From contig CAZKRU010000002.1 of assembly GCA_964555235.1 (NCBI GenBank), positions 1 through 64,000 of the forward strand: 64,000 nucleotides of DNA. Direction: 5' to 3'. Source of the DNA: CAZKRU01 sp964555235 (GTDB lineage: Bacteria; Verrucomicrobiota; Verrucomicrobiia; Methylacidiphilales; CAMAQI01). Below the pieces are notes generated by a model. The model saw only the letters and a list, made by a program, of their open reading frames with translations, made no database searches and was not told the origin of the DNA. The translations under genes were made by a program, and so were the position numbers. Below are positions 15,759-23,226 of this stretch, in pieces. Positions within the stretch are counted from its first letter, which is position 1, and each line of letters opens with the position of its first letter.

Positions 15759-16193
15759 TCATGACGCATGGTTGCGGTAGAGCACGATACGCTTCACTCG
15801 ATGAATGCCTACAATTCTACGATCATCCTGATACCAATTGAAATCACGCAGATCAGTGGGCGCATTGGGAACATTGTGGACCCAGTCGAGTTTGGGATCT
15901 GTAACCGCACTTAATCCGTCGATCCATTGATCAATCTCCTCCACGGGAACTATCGCCAGCAAACGAATATCCCACTCAGACGGTCCCGGTACCATACCGC
16001 TGCCGCCATCAAAGAATAAGATGCGAAAGTGGAGATCGTCGAAGTTGCGGCGAAACTTCACATAACGCTCAAAAAATTCCTTTTTCTCCGCAACGGTAGC
16101 AAACGAGTCACTTGAGGTGTCGGTTGTCTTGCCCTTCCCGCAGCCTATCAATGTCAACGTGAGCGCTAGAACAAAAAGTGCGAGCGGGTTCAT
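15759..16193 (-). CDS. Putative lipoprotein of unknown function
   Basis: The protein has 144 residues. The N-terminus is a lipoprotein signal (MNPLALFVLALTLTLIGCGK) with lipobox LIGC, so Cys18 would be lipidated. The mature part starts with a polar linker and contains charged, aromatic-rich sequence (FERYVKFRRNFDDLHFRILF, DLRDFNWYQDDRRI). No known domain was recognised. It shares strand and spacing with the hypothetical gene that follows. Confidence 0.6.
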   Translation of the reverse strand: MNPLALFVLALTLTLIGCGKGKTTDTSSDSFATVAEKKEFFERYVKFRRNFDDLHFRILFFDGGSGMVPGPSEWDIRLLAIVPVEEIDQWIDGLSAVTDPKLDWVHNVPNAPTDLRDFNWYQDDRRIVGIHRVKRIVLYRNHAS

Positions 16194-16328
16194 TTTTTAG
16201 CAGAACAGCTTTTCAACCACTCGGTTGATGGTTTCACAGGATATCGGTGCTTTCGTCTTCATACGAAGGAGCCAAATTATCAGAGCCCTCCAGCGATTCA
16301 AGGCTTCTCTACGAATCCGTTGGATTGG

Positions 16329-16440
16329 TTCACATAAAGGCACCAAGCTCACGAACCGATCGGTTTGAGATATCTGAGCGGTAGGAGCAGAAAAAGCAAA
16401 ATGCCGAACTCCTTTGTGAGCTTGGTGCCTTTGTGGGAGA
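16329..16440. repeat. Family A inverted repeat
   Basis: The ends TTCACATAAAGGCACCAAGC and GAGCTTGGTGCCTTTGTGGG are inverted copies of each other. It occupies most of the gap between the lipoprotein gene and manA. The remainder, 16194-16328, shows nothing recognisable. Confidence 0.75.
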
Positions 16441-16504
16441 ACTCCCCCCTCCGCGCTTCCCGCTTGTCGGAAGGCCTCTTTCCCGATACAAACTTCCCGC
16501 TGTC

Positions 16505-17452
16505 ATGAGTTTTTATACCTTCAAACCGATCTATCAAAAGCGCCTTTGGGGCGGAACGAATCTGAATCGTCTCTTCCAACGCTATCTCCCACCGAATGAA
16601 AAAATTGGCGAGAGCTGGGAACTTGTCGATCGTTCGGAAGCGTGTAGCGAAGTCCATGGTGCGACGGCGGATCTTCTTTCGCTTCACGATTTGTGGACTC
16701 AAAAACGCGAAGCGGTTTTTGGTTCAGCCGCTCCGAATACCGAACGCTTTCCGATTCTCATCAAACTTCTCGATTGCAACGATGTTCTCAGTGTTCAAGT
16801 TCATCCTCCTGCGAGTCAAGCGGCGGCGCTTCAGGGCGAGCCGAAGACGGAAATGTGGTATTTTCTCGATACGACCGAGGAGGCCAAAATTTTCGTCGGG
16901 CTTAAAAAAGGCGTCACGCGCGCTCAATTTGAAGCAGCCATCGGTACTCCGAAGCTCGCCGATTGTCTTTTTTCCCGTGCGACGCGGCCGGGAGAAGCGA
17001 TGTTCCTCCCCTCAGGACGCGTTCATGCGATTGGGGCTGGAAATGTGATTTTGGAAATTCAGCAAAATTCTGACACCACCTATCGCGTCGACGATTGGGG
17101 TCGCGTCGAAGCCGACGGCAAGCCTCGCGAGTTGCATGTGGCCCAGGCGAAAGCTTCGATCAAATACGATGATTTCGAGCCGTACTTTGCTCAACCGCAT
17201 GGCGAACGCGTTCTCGTTTGCGAATACTTCACGGTCTTGCGGAGTTTCCTTTTTCCGGAAGAGACCCGGACCTGGTTTCCGGACAAGCGGAGCTTTCAAT
17301 ATCAATTTGTCTCCAAAGGCGAGATCACTTTCGATCAGCGGACGTTCAAGGCAGGCGAGGCATTTCTGGTTTCCGCCGATCATCCGGATTACGATCTCAC
17401 CCCCGGCTCAGAGGGGACCGAGTTGATTACGGTGGAATGGGGGCGGCGGTGA
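16505..17452 (+). CDS. manA: Mannose-6-phosphate isomerase, class I
   Basis: The protein has 315 residues from the ATG at 16505; the open frame to 16433 runs into the family A repeat. It interconverts mannose-6-phosphate and fructose-6-phosphate. Zinc-site landmarks are SVQVHPPASQA and TEMWYFLD. The active-site strand PSGRVHAIGAGNVILEIQQN and SDTTYRVDDWGR follow, all typical of the short bacterial type. The product could feed GDP-mannose for surface glycans. The next gene's GTG overlaps its stop. Confidence 0.92.
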   Translation: MSFYTFKPIYQKRLWGGTNLNRLFQRYLPPNEKIGESWELVDRSEACSEVHGATADLLSLHDLWTQKREAVFGSAAPNTERFPILIKLLDCNDVLSVQVHPPASQAAALQGEPKTEMWYFLDTTEEAKIFVGLKKGVTRAQFEAAIGTPKLADCLFSRATRPGEAMFLPSGRVHAIGAGNVILEIQQNSDTTYRVDDWGRVEADGKPRELHVAQAKASIKYDDFEPYFAQPHGERVLVCEYFTVLRSFLFPEETRTWFPDKRSFQYQFVSKGEITFDQRTFKAGEAFLVSADHPDYDLTPGSEGTELITVEWGRR

Positions 17453-17838
17453 TTCCATTGCAGAATCCAGCAATGGATTGGGCGGTCGTTTATCGACGAT
17501 TTTTGCGGCGTTTTGGAAAAATCAAAAGTACCTCCGATCAGCGCAATCTCTGGTTTCATTACGCCGCCTTTACAATGGCTCGAAAACATCCGGACCGTTG
17601 GAAAAAAGTGGATCCACTTTTAGTCCAGCAGATTGAATCGCCCCTTTTTACTCATGCACGGCCGTTACTTGTCCAATGGCGGTTTCTCCTGGCCCATCGG
17701 AAGTCGCAACTTCGTCAAACGGTTCTACGACCCTCTCGCCAACAGTTGCGATCCGTTTCTCCTTTGGGGGTTCTTCTTACAGGAAGCGAAAGACGGGCGG
17801 CTCATGCGGCTTATTCTCATGCACAGAAGTCAGCTTGA
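17449..17838 (+). CDS. Hypothetical partner of DUF6036 nucleotidyltransferase
   Basis: The protein has about 129 residues. The GTG at 17449 overlaps the manA stop (GTGA), which suggests coupling; ATG 17473 is an alternative. The N-terminal half looks genuine (MDWAVVYRRFLRRFGKIKST, WFHYAAFTMARKHPDRWKKV), basic and helical. The last about 35 residues overlap the next gene. No family was recognised. A regulator or antitoxin role beside a nucleotidyltransferase is plausible but inferred. Confidence 0.45.
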   Translation: MIPLQNPAMDWAVVYRRFLRRFGKIKSTSDQRNLWFHYAAFTMARKHPDRWKKVDPLLVQQIESPLFTHARPLLVQWRFLLAHRKSQLRQTVLRPSRQQLRSVSPLGVLLTGSERRAAHAAYSHAQKSA

Positions 17839-18448
17839 ACATGGCATTAGGGCGGCCAAAGCCATTACGGACGAAAACGAATTTTTCGTTTTTGGGACCG
17901 CCTCCATTCTTGCGGAATATCCGAATCTTGATGAATCGGTCGTTTACTCCAACGAATGTGATTTATGGCCAAAGAAAAATCCCGCGAAGGCCGATATTTT
18001 GGAGTGTATTGGCGAACTTTCGCCCTTTCATACAACGCATGGATTTTACCTAGATCCCAAAAGCCCCGAAGAGGTGATTTTGCCAAAGGGATGGGAGAAG
18101 CGAGTGATCCGGATTTCCAATGAAAACACGGCCGGTGGGGTGGCGCTTTGCATCGAAAAGCACGATCTCGTAACGGCGAAAATGGCGCGAGGGGATAAAA
18201 AGGATCTGATTTTCGTCGCGGAGCTGTTGCGAAGACGGCTGATTCAACGGGAGACGATTTTAGAACGAACCAAGAGAGTCGATCCGAATCAACGACATTA
18301 TCAGCAGGATGATGAGTCACCACTGGTCGATATTCGCAGCAGAATTTTAAAGAATTTCGAGAAGGCCCTACATCTGTCTCAATCCGGCCGAGTCGCAGAA
18401 AGTCCTCCTGAAATGAAAAAGAGTATTTCAAAAAAGCGAAAAACCTGA
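17819..18448 (+). CDS. DUF6036-family nucleotidyltransferase-like protein
   Basis: The protein has 209 residues from ATG 17819; ATG 17804 is possible, and the frame is open back to 17633. The sequence follows the DUF6036 pattern: FFVFGTASILAEYP, SVVYSNECDLWP with the acidic metal-site residues, HTTHGFYLD, LPKGWEKRVI and CIEKHDLVTAKMARGDKKDL. Such proteins have the minimal nucleotidyltransferase fold of MNT/AbiEii toxins. It overlaps the upstream small gene by 20 bp, an arrangement common for toxin-antitoxin pairs. The true activity is unknown. Confidence 0.65.
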   Translation: MHRSQLEHGIRAAKAITDENEFFVFGTASILAEYPNLDESVVYSNECDLWPKKNPAKADILECIGELSPFHTTHGFYLDPKSPEEVILPKGWEKRVIRISNENTAGGVALCIEKHDLVTAKMARGDKKDLIFVAELLRRRLIQRETILERTKRVDPNQRHYQQDDESPLVDIRSRILKNFEKALHLSQSGRVAESPPEMKKSISKKRKT

Positions 18449-18479
18449 TTATTCTGTTTAAAGTCAAAAAAATATCTCA

Positions 18480-19694
18480 ATGGCACTTATCGTTCAAAAA
18501 TACGGCGGGACCTCCGTCGGCAATCCGGAACGCATCCGGAACGTAGCGGCCCGGGTGGCTGAGTGGCGCAAGAAGGGTGACCAAGTGGTCGTAGTCGTTT
18601 CAGCAATGTCCGGAGTGACGGACGGACTGATTAAACTCGCGCGCGAAGTCTCTGCAGAGCCGAGTGAACGCGAGCTCGATATGTTGCTCTCCACGGGAGA
18701 ACAGACGACGATTGCACTCACTGCGATGGCCCTGAATTCAATCGGGATCCCGGCGGTTTCACTCACTGGAGCCCAGGCCGGAATTGTGACGGACGGCGTT
18801 CACACCCGAGCGCGAATTTCAAATATTACCCCCAAGCGCGTTCACGAAATGCTCAAGGAAGGGAATGTGGTCATTGTTGCCGGATTCCAGGGTCAGACCT
18901 CGGAAGGAAGCATTACAACGCTCGGACGTGGCGGATCAGATTTAACCGCGATTGCACTCGCGGCGGCGTTGAAAGCGGATCTCTGCCAGATTTATACGGA
19001 TGTCGATGGGGTTTACACCGCCGATCCGAGACTGGTTCCGAACGCTTCTAAAATTCAGGAAATTTCCTACGACGAAATGCTCGAACTGGCGAGTCTCGGG
19101 GCCAAAGTCATGCAGGCGCGGTCGGTGGAGTTTGCAAAAAAATTCAAAGTCATTTTTGAAGTCCGCTCGAGTTTTAATCAAAACGCGGGGACGATTATTA
19201 AAGAGGAGACCAAAGCGATGGAAGATGTTGTTGTGCGAGGCGTCAGTTTGGAAAAGAATCAGGCGAAAGTCACCATCAGCGGCGTTCCGGACAAGCCGGG
19301 GGTCGCGTCACGGCTCTTTAGCGAGGTCGCCCAAGCGAATCTCAACATTGATATGATTGTTCAGAACGTCTCATCCAACGGGACGACGGATATCACCTTC
19401 ACGCTCAATAAAGACGACCTCCAAAAAGCGCGCAAAACGCTCGATCCCCTCACCCGCGAAATCGGGGCAAAGGACCTGATCGCTCAAGAAGGCGTGTCAA
19501 AACTCTCCATCGTTGGGATCGGAATGCGTTCCCACAGTGGCGTCGCTGCCACACTTTTCAAAGCCCTCGCCGAAGCCAAAGTTAACATTCAGATGATCTC
19601 CACCAGCGAAATTAAGACGTCGGTCATCATCGACGAAGCCTCTGGGCCCAAGGCAACGCAACTCGTCCATGATGCGTTTAAGCTCGGGGCGTAA
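18480..19694 (+). CDS. lysC: Aspartate kinase
   Basis: The protein has 404 residues. The kinase domain starts with VQKYGGTSVGNPERI, the ATP/aspartate site, and has GRGGSDLTAIALA. Two ACT domains follow (ISGVPDKPGVASRLFSEVAQ and IVGIGMRSHSGVAATLFKAL) for feedback control by lysine and/or threonine. It makes aspartyl phosphate, the first step to lysine, threonine, methionine and diaminopimelate. It stands alone, followed by repeat DNA. The ATG at 18480 gives the canonical N-terminus. Confidence 0.96.
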   Translation: MALIVQKYGGTSVGNPERIRNVAARVAEWRKKGDQVVVVVSAMSGVTDGLIKLAREVSAEPSERELDMLLSTGEQTTIALTAMALNSIGIPAVSLTGAQAGIVTDGVHTRARISNITPKRVHEMLKEGNVVIVAGFQGQTSEGSITTLGRGGSDLTAIALAAALKADLCQIYTDVDGVYTADPRLVPNASKIQEISYDEMLELASLGAKVMQARSVEFAKKFKVIFEVRSSFNQNAGTIIKEETKAMEDVVVRGVSLEKNQAKVTISGVPDKPGVASRLFSEVAQANLNIDMIVQNVSSNGTTDITFTLNKDDLQKARKTLDPLTREIGAKDLIAQEGVSKLSIVGIGMRSHSGVAATLFKALAEAKVNIQMISTSEIKTSVIIDEASGPKATQLVHDAFKLGA

Positions 19695-19716
19695 GGGACA
19701 CGGAGCGGGGAAGTTC

Positions 19717-20410
19717 CTCACACAAAGGCACGAAGCCACAAAGGAAATCCTTTTTTTGTTTCGATCCTTTCGATTGAAATCTCCTCATTCCACCACCAAA
19801 AACTTTGTGCGCTTTGTCTTTGTGTGAGACCGGATTGCAAATTAATTGGCCACGCGTTTGATGCCGTTGCGAATGAGCGATTCACCAAAATTGATCAACA
19901 ATCCCAAACGGATATTCGAGAGCCGGAGATAGGTCAGGAGTTGTTTTCCATGGACGGGGACCAGATGTTCGACCGATTTTAGTTCGATGATTACGGATTG
20001 ATTCACAATTAAATCCGGTCGGAATCCTTCTTCCAAAGTAACCCCGTTGTATTCAAGCGGAATCATCGGTTGGCGGTCGACTCGATAGCCGCGCTGCTTG
20101 AGAGAATGTTCCATCAAAGCTTCGTAAACGGATTCCAAGAGGCCTGGACCCAAATCCATGTGAAGCTTGACGGCAAGATCTACTGTGTCCGATGCAATTC
20201 GTTCGATTTTTTCCTCCATCACGCTCCTTTAATTGGGTTGAAGAATTAAACCCCGAAGCATGAATAAAGTTGCGGGGGGGAAATAAGATATTCCTCACAC
20301 AAAAGCACGAAGCTCACGAAGTTTTTGTTTGGGGAATGAAGGAGGCTTCCTTTGAAGGGATCGAAACAAAAAAGTGGATTTCCTTTGTGGCTTCGTGCCT
20401 TTGTGTGAGG
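19717..20410. mobile_element. GxxExxY gene between two inverted family A repeats
   Basis: The left copy, 19717-19828, begins CTCACACAAAGGCACGAAGC and continues CACAAAGGAAATCC. The right copy, 20294-20410, read on the other strand begins with the same words, including the inner TTTTTTGTTTCGATCC. The two are therefore long (about 112-117 bp) inverted repeats of each other, enclosing only the GxxExxY gene and short spacers. Single copies of the repeat occur at five other places in the window without a gene. Confidence 0.6.
19842..20222 (-). CDS. GxxExxY family protein (copy 2)
   Basis: The protein has 126 residues. The signature GPGLLESVYEALMEHSLKQR is at about residues 25-44. RPDLIVNQSVIIELKSVE carries the D and ExK of a PD-(D/E)XK-type core, and LRLGLLINFGESLIRNGIKR is the typical end. 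Identity to copy 1 (5641-6081) is limited to the family core, so this is not a recent duplicate. It sits inside two inverted family A repeats. The function of the family is unknown. Confidence 0.85.
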   Translation of the reverse strand: MMEEKIERIASDTVDLAVKLHMDLGPGLLESVYEALMEHSLKQRGYRVDRQPMIPLEYNGVTLEEGFRPDLIVNQSVIIELKSVEHLVPVHGKQLLTYLRLSNIRLGLLINFGESLIRNGIKRVAN

Positions 20411-20412
20411 AA

Positions 20413-21336
20413 TCAACCTGTTTTCCGCGTGAGATAAAGAACGCCAGCAGTTCTTCGGGCGTGATGGCCTTGGCTCAAATTGATTTTGGCGGGACGCACC
20501 TGGTTGATTAATCCTCGAACGGCTTCGATGTCGGTGAAGCTGACGTCGGCGATTTGATGATGTTCCAACCATTGTTTAATTCGCAAGCGTTGAAGGGCGA
20601 GCGGCTCCGACTTGAGTTCGGCGACGCAAAGGGTTTCAGTGATTTCACCGACTTGCGATTCCATCCACTCGAGTTCTGCACTGCGGATTTCAGCGGCACG
20701 CCAGAGGACGGTCGAGACGCCGGGGGAAACTTGCTTTTCCAAAAGGGGAATCAACGTGTGGCGAATCCAATTGCGACGATACCGGGTTTCTTGATTAGTG
20801 GCATCTTCGTGCCACTTAATTTTTTCGCGGGCCGCGTACGCTTCAATTTCTCGACGCCAGACTCCAAGCCAGGGACGGTGGACCCTGATGCCATCCCGTT
20901 CGGAGGGGGAAATCATGCCTGCCGCTCCACTCCCCCGCAATAATTGAAGCAGGAAGGTTTCAGTTTGGTCGTTGGCATGATGGGCGAGAACGAGATCGCG
21001 ACATTTGAATTTTTTGGAAGCCGCTAGAAAAAATTTCCAGCGCGCAGTACGGGCGGCCTGTTCCGTTTTCAGAAGAGAGGCCGGGGCTTTTCCCTTCCAG
21101 AAGGTCAGACGATGGTGGCGTGCGATTTTTTGAACAAACTTTTCCTCCGATCCACTTTCGGCGCGCCACCCATGATTGAAATGAAGAATGATTGGACGAT
21201 ATCCGGAAGTGACCAATGCATGGAGAAGGGCCATCGAGTCGATCCCTCCAGAGACACCGAGAAGGAAGGAAGATGGCAGATTGATTGGTTCACACAAAGC
21301 GAGCGTCAGCGGAGCGGAACGACGCAAAGCCGCCAC
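20413..21336 (-). CDS. tilS: tRNA(Ile)-lysidine synthase
   Basis: The protein has about 307 residues from a GTG at 21336. The frame is open to 21441 (ATGs at 21408 and 21441), but that part overlaps repeat family C. The PP-loop ATPase motif SGGIDSMALLHAL starts near residue 29. RDLVLAHHANDQTETFLLQL and RYRRNWIRHTLIPLLEK follow as in TilS. It converts C34 of the AUA-reading tRNA-Ile to lysidine and is essential in most bacteria. The C-terminal domain is short. Next to its N-terminal coding part is a half copy of family A (TTTGTGTGAACCAATC), so the 5' end has been remodelled by repeats. Confidence 0.9.
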   Translation of the reverse strand: MAALRRSAPLTLALCEPINLPSSFLLGVSGGIDSMALLHALVTSGYRPIILHFNHGWRAESGSEEKFVQKIARHHRLTFWKGKAPASLLKTEQAARTARWKFFLAASKKFKCRDLVLAHHANDQTETFLLQLLRGSGAAGMISPSERDGIRVHRPWLGVWRREIEAYAAREKIKWHEDATNQETRYRRNWIRHTLIPLLEKQVSPGVSTVLWRAAEIRSAELEWMESQVGEITETLCVAELKSEPLALQRLRIKQWLEHHQIADVSFTDIEAVRGLINQVRPAKINLSQGHHARRTAGVLYLTRKTG

Positions 21337-21370
21337 AGAAGAGATTTTGTTTTTAAATCCGAATGATGGA

Positions 21371-21515
21371 CGCTTGGAGGGCTTCGAGTCGTTGCGGTTT
21401 AAATCCATTTCCACCCCCGCCTGCAACGCTTTGCGTAGCAATGCGGGCAGGTCGAAGCCTCAAAGGACTCCAACGTTGAGACCGTTGAGTCGTTGCGGTT
21501 AAGACGGATCCTGAA
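21371..21515. repeat. Dispersed repeat, family C (TTGCGGTTTAA type)
   Basis: GCTTCGAGTCGTTGCGGTTT on the left and TTGAGTCGTTGCGGTTAAGA on the right flank a GC-rich middle with a hairpin (CCCGCCTGCAACGC / GCAATGCGGG). Related units are at 22625 and 26930. It spans the 5' side of tilS and the gap to the epimerase gene. Confidence 0.55.
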
Positions 21516-21547
21516 TTTCCAGGTGTGAGAACGCACTTTTCCCATCC

Positions 21548-22540
21548 TTACGTGGACTTAAACGTAGCGTCGTACCACTCGATCATGCGGCGCAAACCTT
21601 CTTGAAGATCGATGGTCCATTTGAAATCATCACCGAGTGCCGCCATGAGCAATTTGCTGTCGCCACTTTTGATGAACCGGCCCTCGGGTTTGGTTCGATC
21701 GCAGATAATTTCGATATTCCGTTTTGACAATAAAGCCAAGCGCTTCACGAGATCTTTGACGGAGACGGTCTCTTCCAGCCCAATATTCACCGGGCGATCG
21801 TAGTAGCCGTTTTCGACAAGTCGCAGCATGACTCGGGCGCAATCGTGGGCGTGAATGTAATTGCGGCGCTGATTTCCGGAGCCCCAAATAAGCATCGGGT
21901 TTTCTCCTTCGAGAAGTCGCTTCGTGAGCATCGGAATCGCCTGAGAGCTTTCGCCGACCCAGTTGTAATGCTCGCCGTAGATGTTAAAAGGCCGGACAAC
22001 GGTGATCGGAATTCCGGTCTCTTTGTGATAAATGACCGCCTTTTGCTCGAGAATCCGCTTGGCCCAACCGTAACCCCAATTCACTCGCTCGGGTTCACCA
22101 AGAAATGGTTGGCAATCGCTCATCGGCGTCGGACCGTCATCGGGATAAACGCAGCTGGAACTCACCACCAAGGCTTGTACGGGACGGTGATGTGCAATCG
22201 CATCCAGCACGTGCGTGTTGACGAGGTCATTGAAGCGAAACATTTCGAAATTATTTTTCTGACTGAACCCGACTCCGTACGCACGTGAAGCCAAATGAAA
22301 AACGTACTCAGCTCCGGCAAGAGATTGAATGGCAAATTGCGGATCTTCGAGATTTCCCTTTCGATATTCCACTTTCTCGCGAAGCCCCGGAACGTATTTC
22401 CACGTCCCTTTCGATTCATCATCCACGAGAATCACTTTGGCCCCACCGGCGAGTAATTCCTGGCAGAGAAACGTTCCGATCAGTCCCAAGCCGCCGGTAA
22501 CAGCGACCTGCTTGCCTTGATAAAAAGAATTAAGGGGCAC
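21548..22540 (-). CDS. NAD-dependent sugar epimerase/dehydratase (extended SDR)
   Basis: The protein has about 330 residues from a GTG at 22540; an ATG at 22609 adds 23 unconvincing residues. The NAD-binding motif TGGLGLIGTFL is near the N-terminus. VSSSCVYPDDGP supplies the catalytic Ser region and YGWAKRILEQ the Tyr-Lys pair. VVRPFNIYGEHYNWV matches the sugar-nucleotide substrate loop. It resembles GDP-mannose-3,5-epimerase-like and UDP-glucose-epimerase-like enzymes. The exact substrate cannot be read from the sequence. It is monocistronic and bounded by family C repeats. Confidence 0.85.
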   Translation of the reverse strand: MPLNSFYQGKQVAVTGGLGLIGTFLCQELLAGGAKVILVDDESKGTWKYVPGLREKVEYRKGNLEDPQFAIQSLAGAEYVFHLASRAYGVGFSQKNNFEMFRFNDLVNTHVLDAIAHHRPVQALVVSSSCVYPDDGPTPMSDCQPFLGEPERVNWGYGWAKRILEQKAVIYHKETGIPITVVRPFNIYGEHYNWVGESSQAIPMLTKRLLEGENPMLIWGSGNQRRNYIHAHDCARVMLRLVENGYYDRPVNIGLEETVSVKDLVKRLALLSKRNIEIICDRTKPEGRFIKSGDSKLLMAALGDDFKWTIDLQEGLRRMIEWYDATFKST

Positions 22541-22624
22541 GGGAGGAGAATGGCAGGCGTAAGTCGAAGGGACAAGAATTTTAAGCAGATCCCTTCCACT
22601 TCTGTCCAAAATAGAACCCGTTTT

Positions 22625-22741
22625 AACCTCAAAGGCTCGACGGCCTCAACGGTTTGGATTTTAAATCTGGAACTCAGAAACTCAGGAATTTTCATCGGTA
22701 CGGCGGTGGATTGAAATAGAGGACTTCGAGCCTTTGAGGTT
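22625..22741. repeat. Family C repeat with perfect 16-bp inverted ends
   Basis: AACCTCAAAGGCTCGA at 22625-22640 is perfectly inverted at 22726-22741 (TCGAGCCTTTGAGGTT). It lies between the epimerase gene and the divergent GntR operon. Confidence 0.75.
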
Positions 22742-22795
22742 GAATCGGATCGTGAAGTTCAAGCTTTCTGCCTCTGGAGTTCCTAAATTTTTTTA

Positions 22796-22826
22796 TTGAC
22801 GTAGTGATATAGTGTTGTATATCACT
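22796..22826 (+). promoter_or_regulatory. Promoter and GntR operator of the ABC operon
   Basis: A -35 TTGACG (22796-22801) and a -10-like TATATC (22818-22823) are 16 bp apart. A perfect inverted repeat AGTGATATA-N6-TATATCACT (22803-22826) covers the spacer and -10, as expected for autorepression by the YtrA-type regulator. The start would fall on or next to the GTG at 22831, so the mRNA may be leaderless. Confidence 0.7.
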
Positions 22827-22830
22827 AGGC

Positions 22831-23226
22831 GTGATCTTTAACTTGAACCCGCATAGTGGCCTCCCGCTCTACCGGCAGATTGCCCAGCAGCTTCGCGGAA
22901 GGATCATGGCTGGGAAGATTTTAGGGGGAGAACAAATTCCTTCGGCCCGGGACCTTTCGAGTCAACTCAAAGTCAATCCGCTCACGATTCAAAAGGTCTA
23001 CCAAATTCTCGAACACGAAGGCCTTGTTGAAACCCGTCGCGGGCTCGGGACGTTCGTCGTCCAAAACTTTAAAACGGGTAATGCCAAAGAGAAACTCGCC
23101 TTCCTTCAGCCGACGATTCAACAGCTCGTCTCGGAAGCCGTCCCTCTGGGTATTGAATCCGAAGCCCTTCTTCAGGAAGTCGACCGCCAATACAAACTTT
23201 CTCAACCCCGCGAAAGGAAATCATGA
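22831..23226 (+). CDS. GntR-family repressor, YtrA type
   Basis: The protein has 131 residues from a GTG at 22831. An N-terminal winged helix (LPLYRQIAQQLRGRIMAGKI, PSARDLSSQLKVNPLTIQKV) is followed by a short C-terminal helix region without a large ligand domain, the YtrA subfamily pattern. It probably represses the exporter operon of which it is the first gene; the palindromic operator overlaps the promoter. The stop overlaps the ATG of the ATPase gene by 4 bp. Confidence 0.9.
   Translation: MIFNLNPHSGLPLYRQIAQQLRGRIMAGKILGGEQIPSARDLSSQLKVNPLTIQKVYQILEHEGLVETRRGLGTFVVQNFKTGNAKEKLAFLQPTIQQLVSEAVPLGIESEALLQEVDRQYKLSQPRERKS

Noticed and set aside
17218..17448. Upstream part of the open frame before the DUF6036 partner
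   Set aside because: It lies wholly inside manA in another frame and has low-quality composition.
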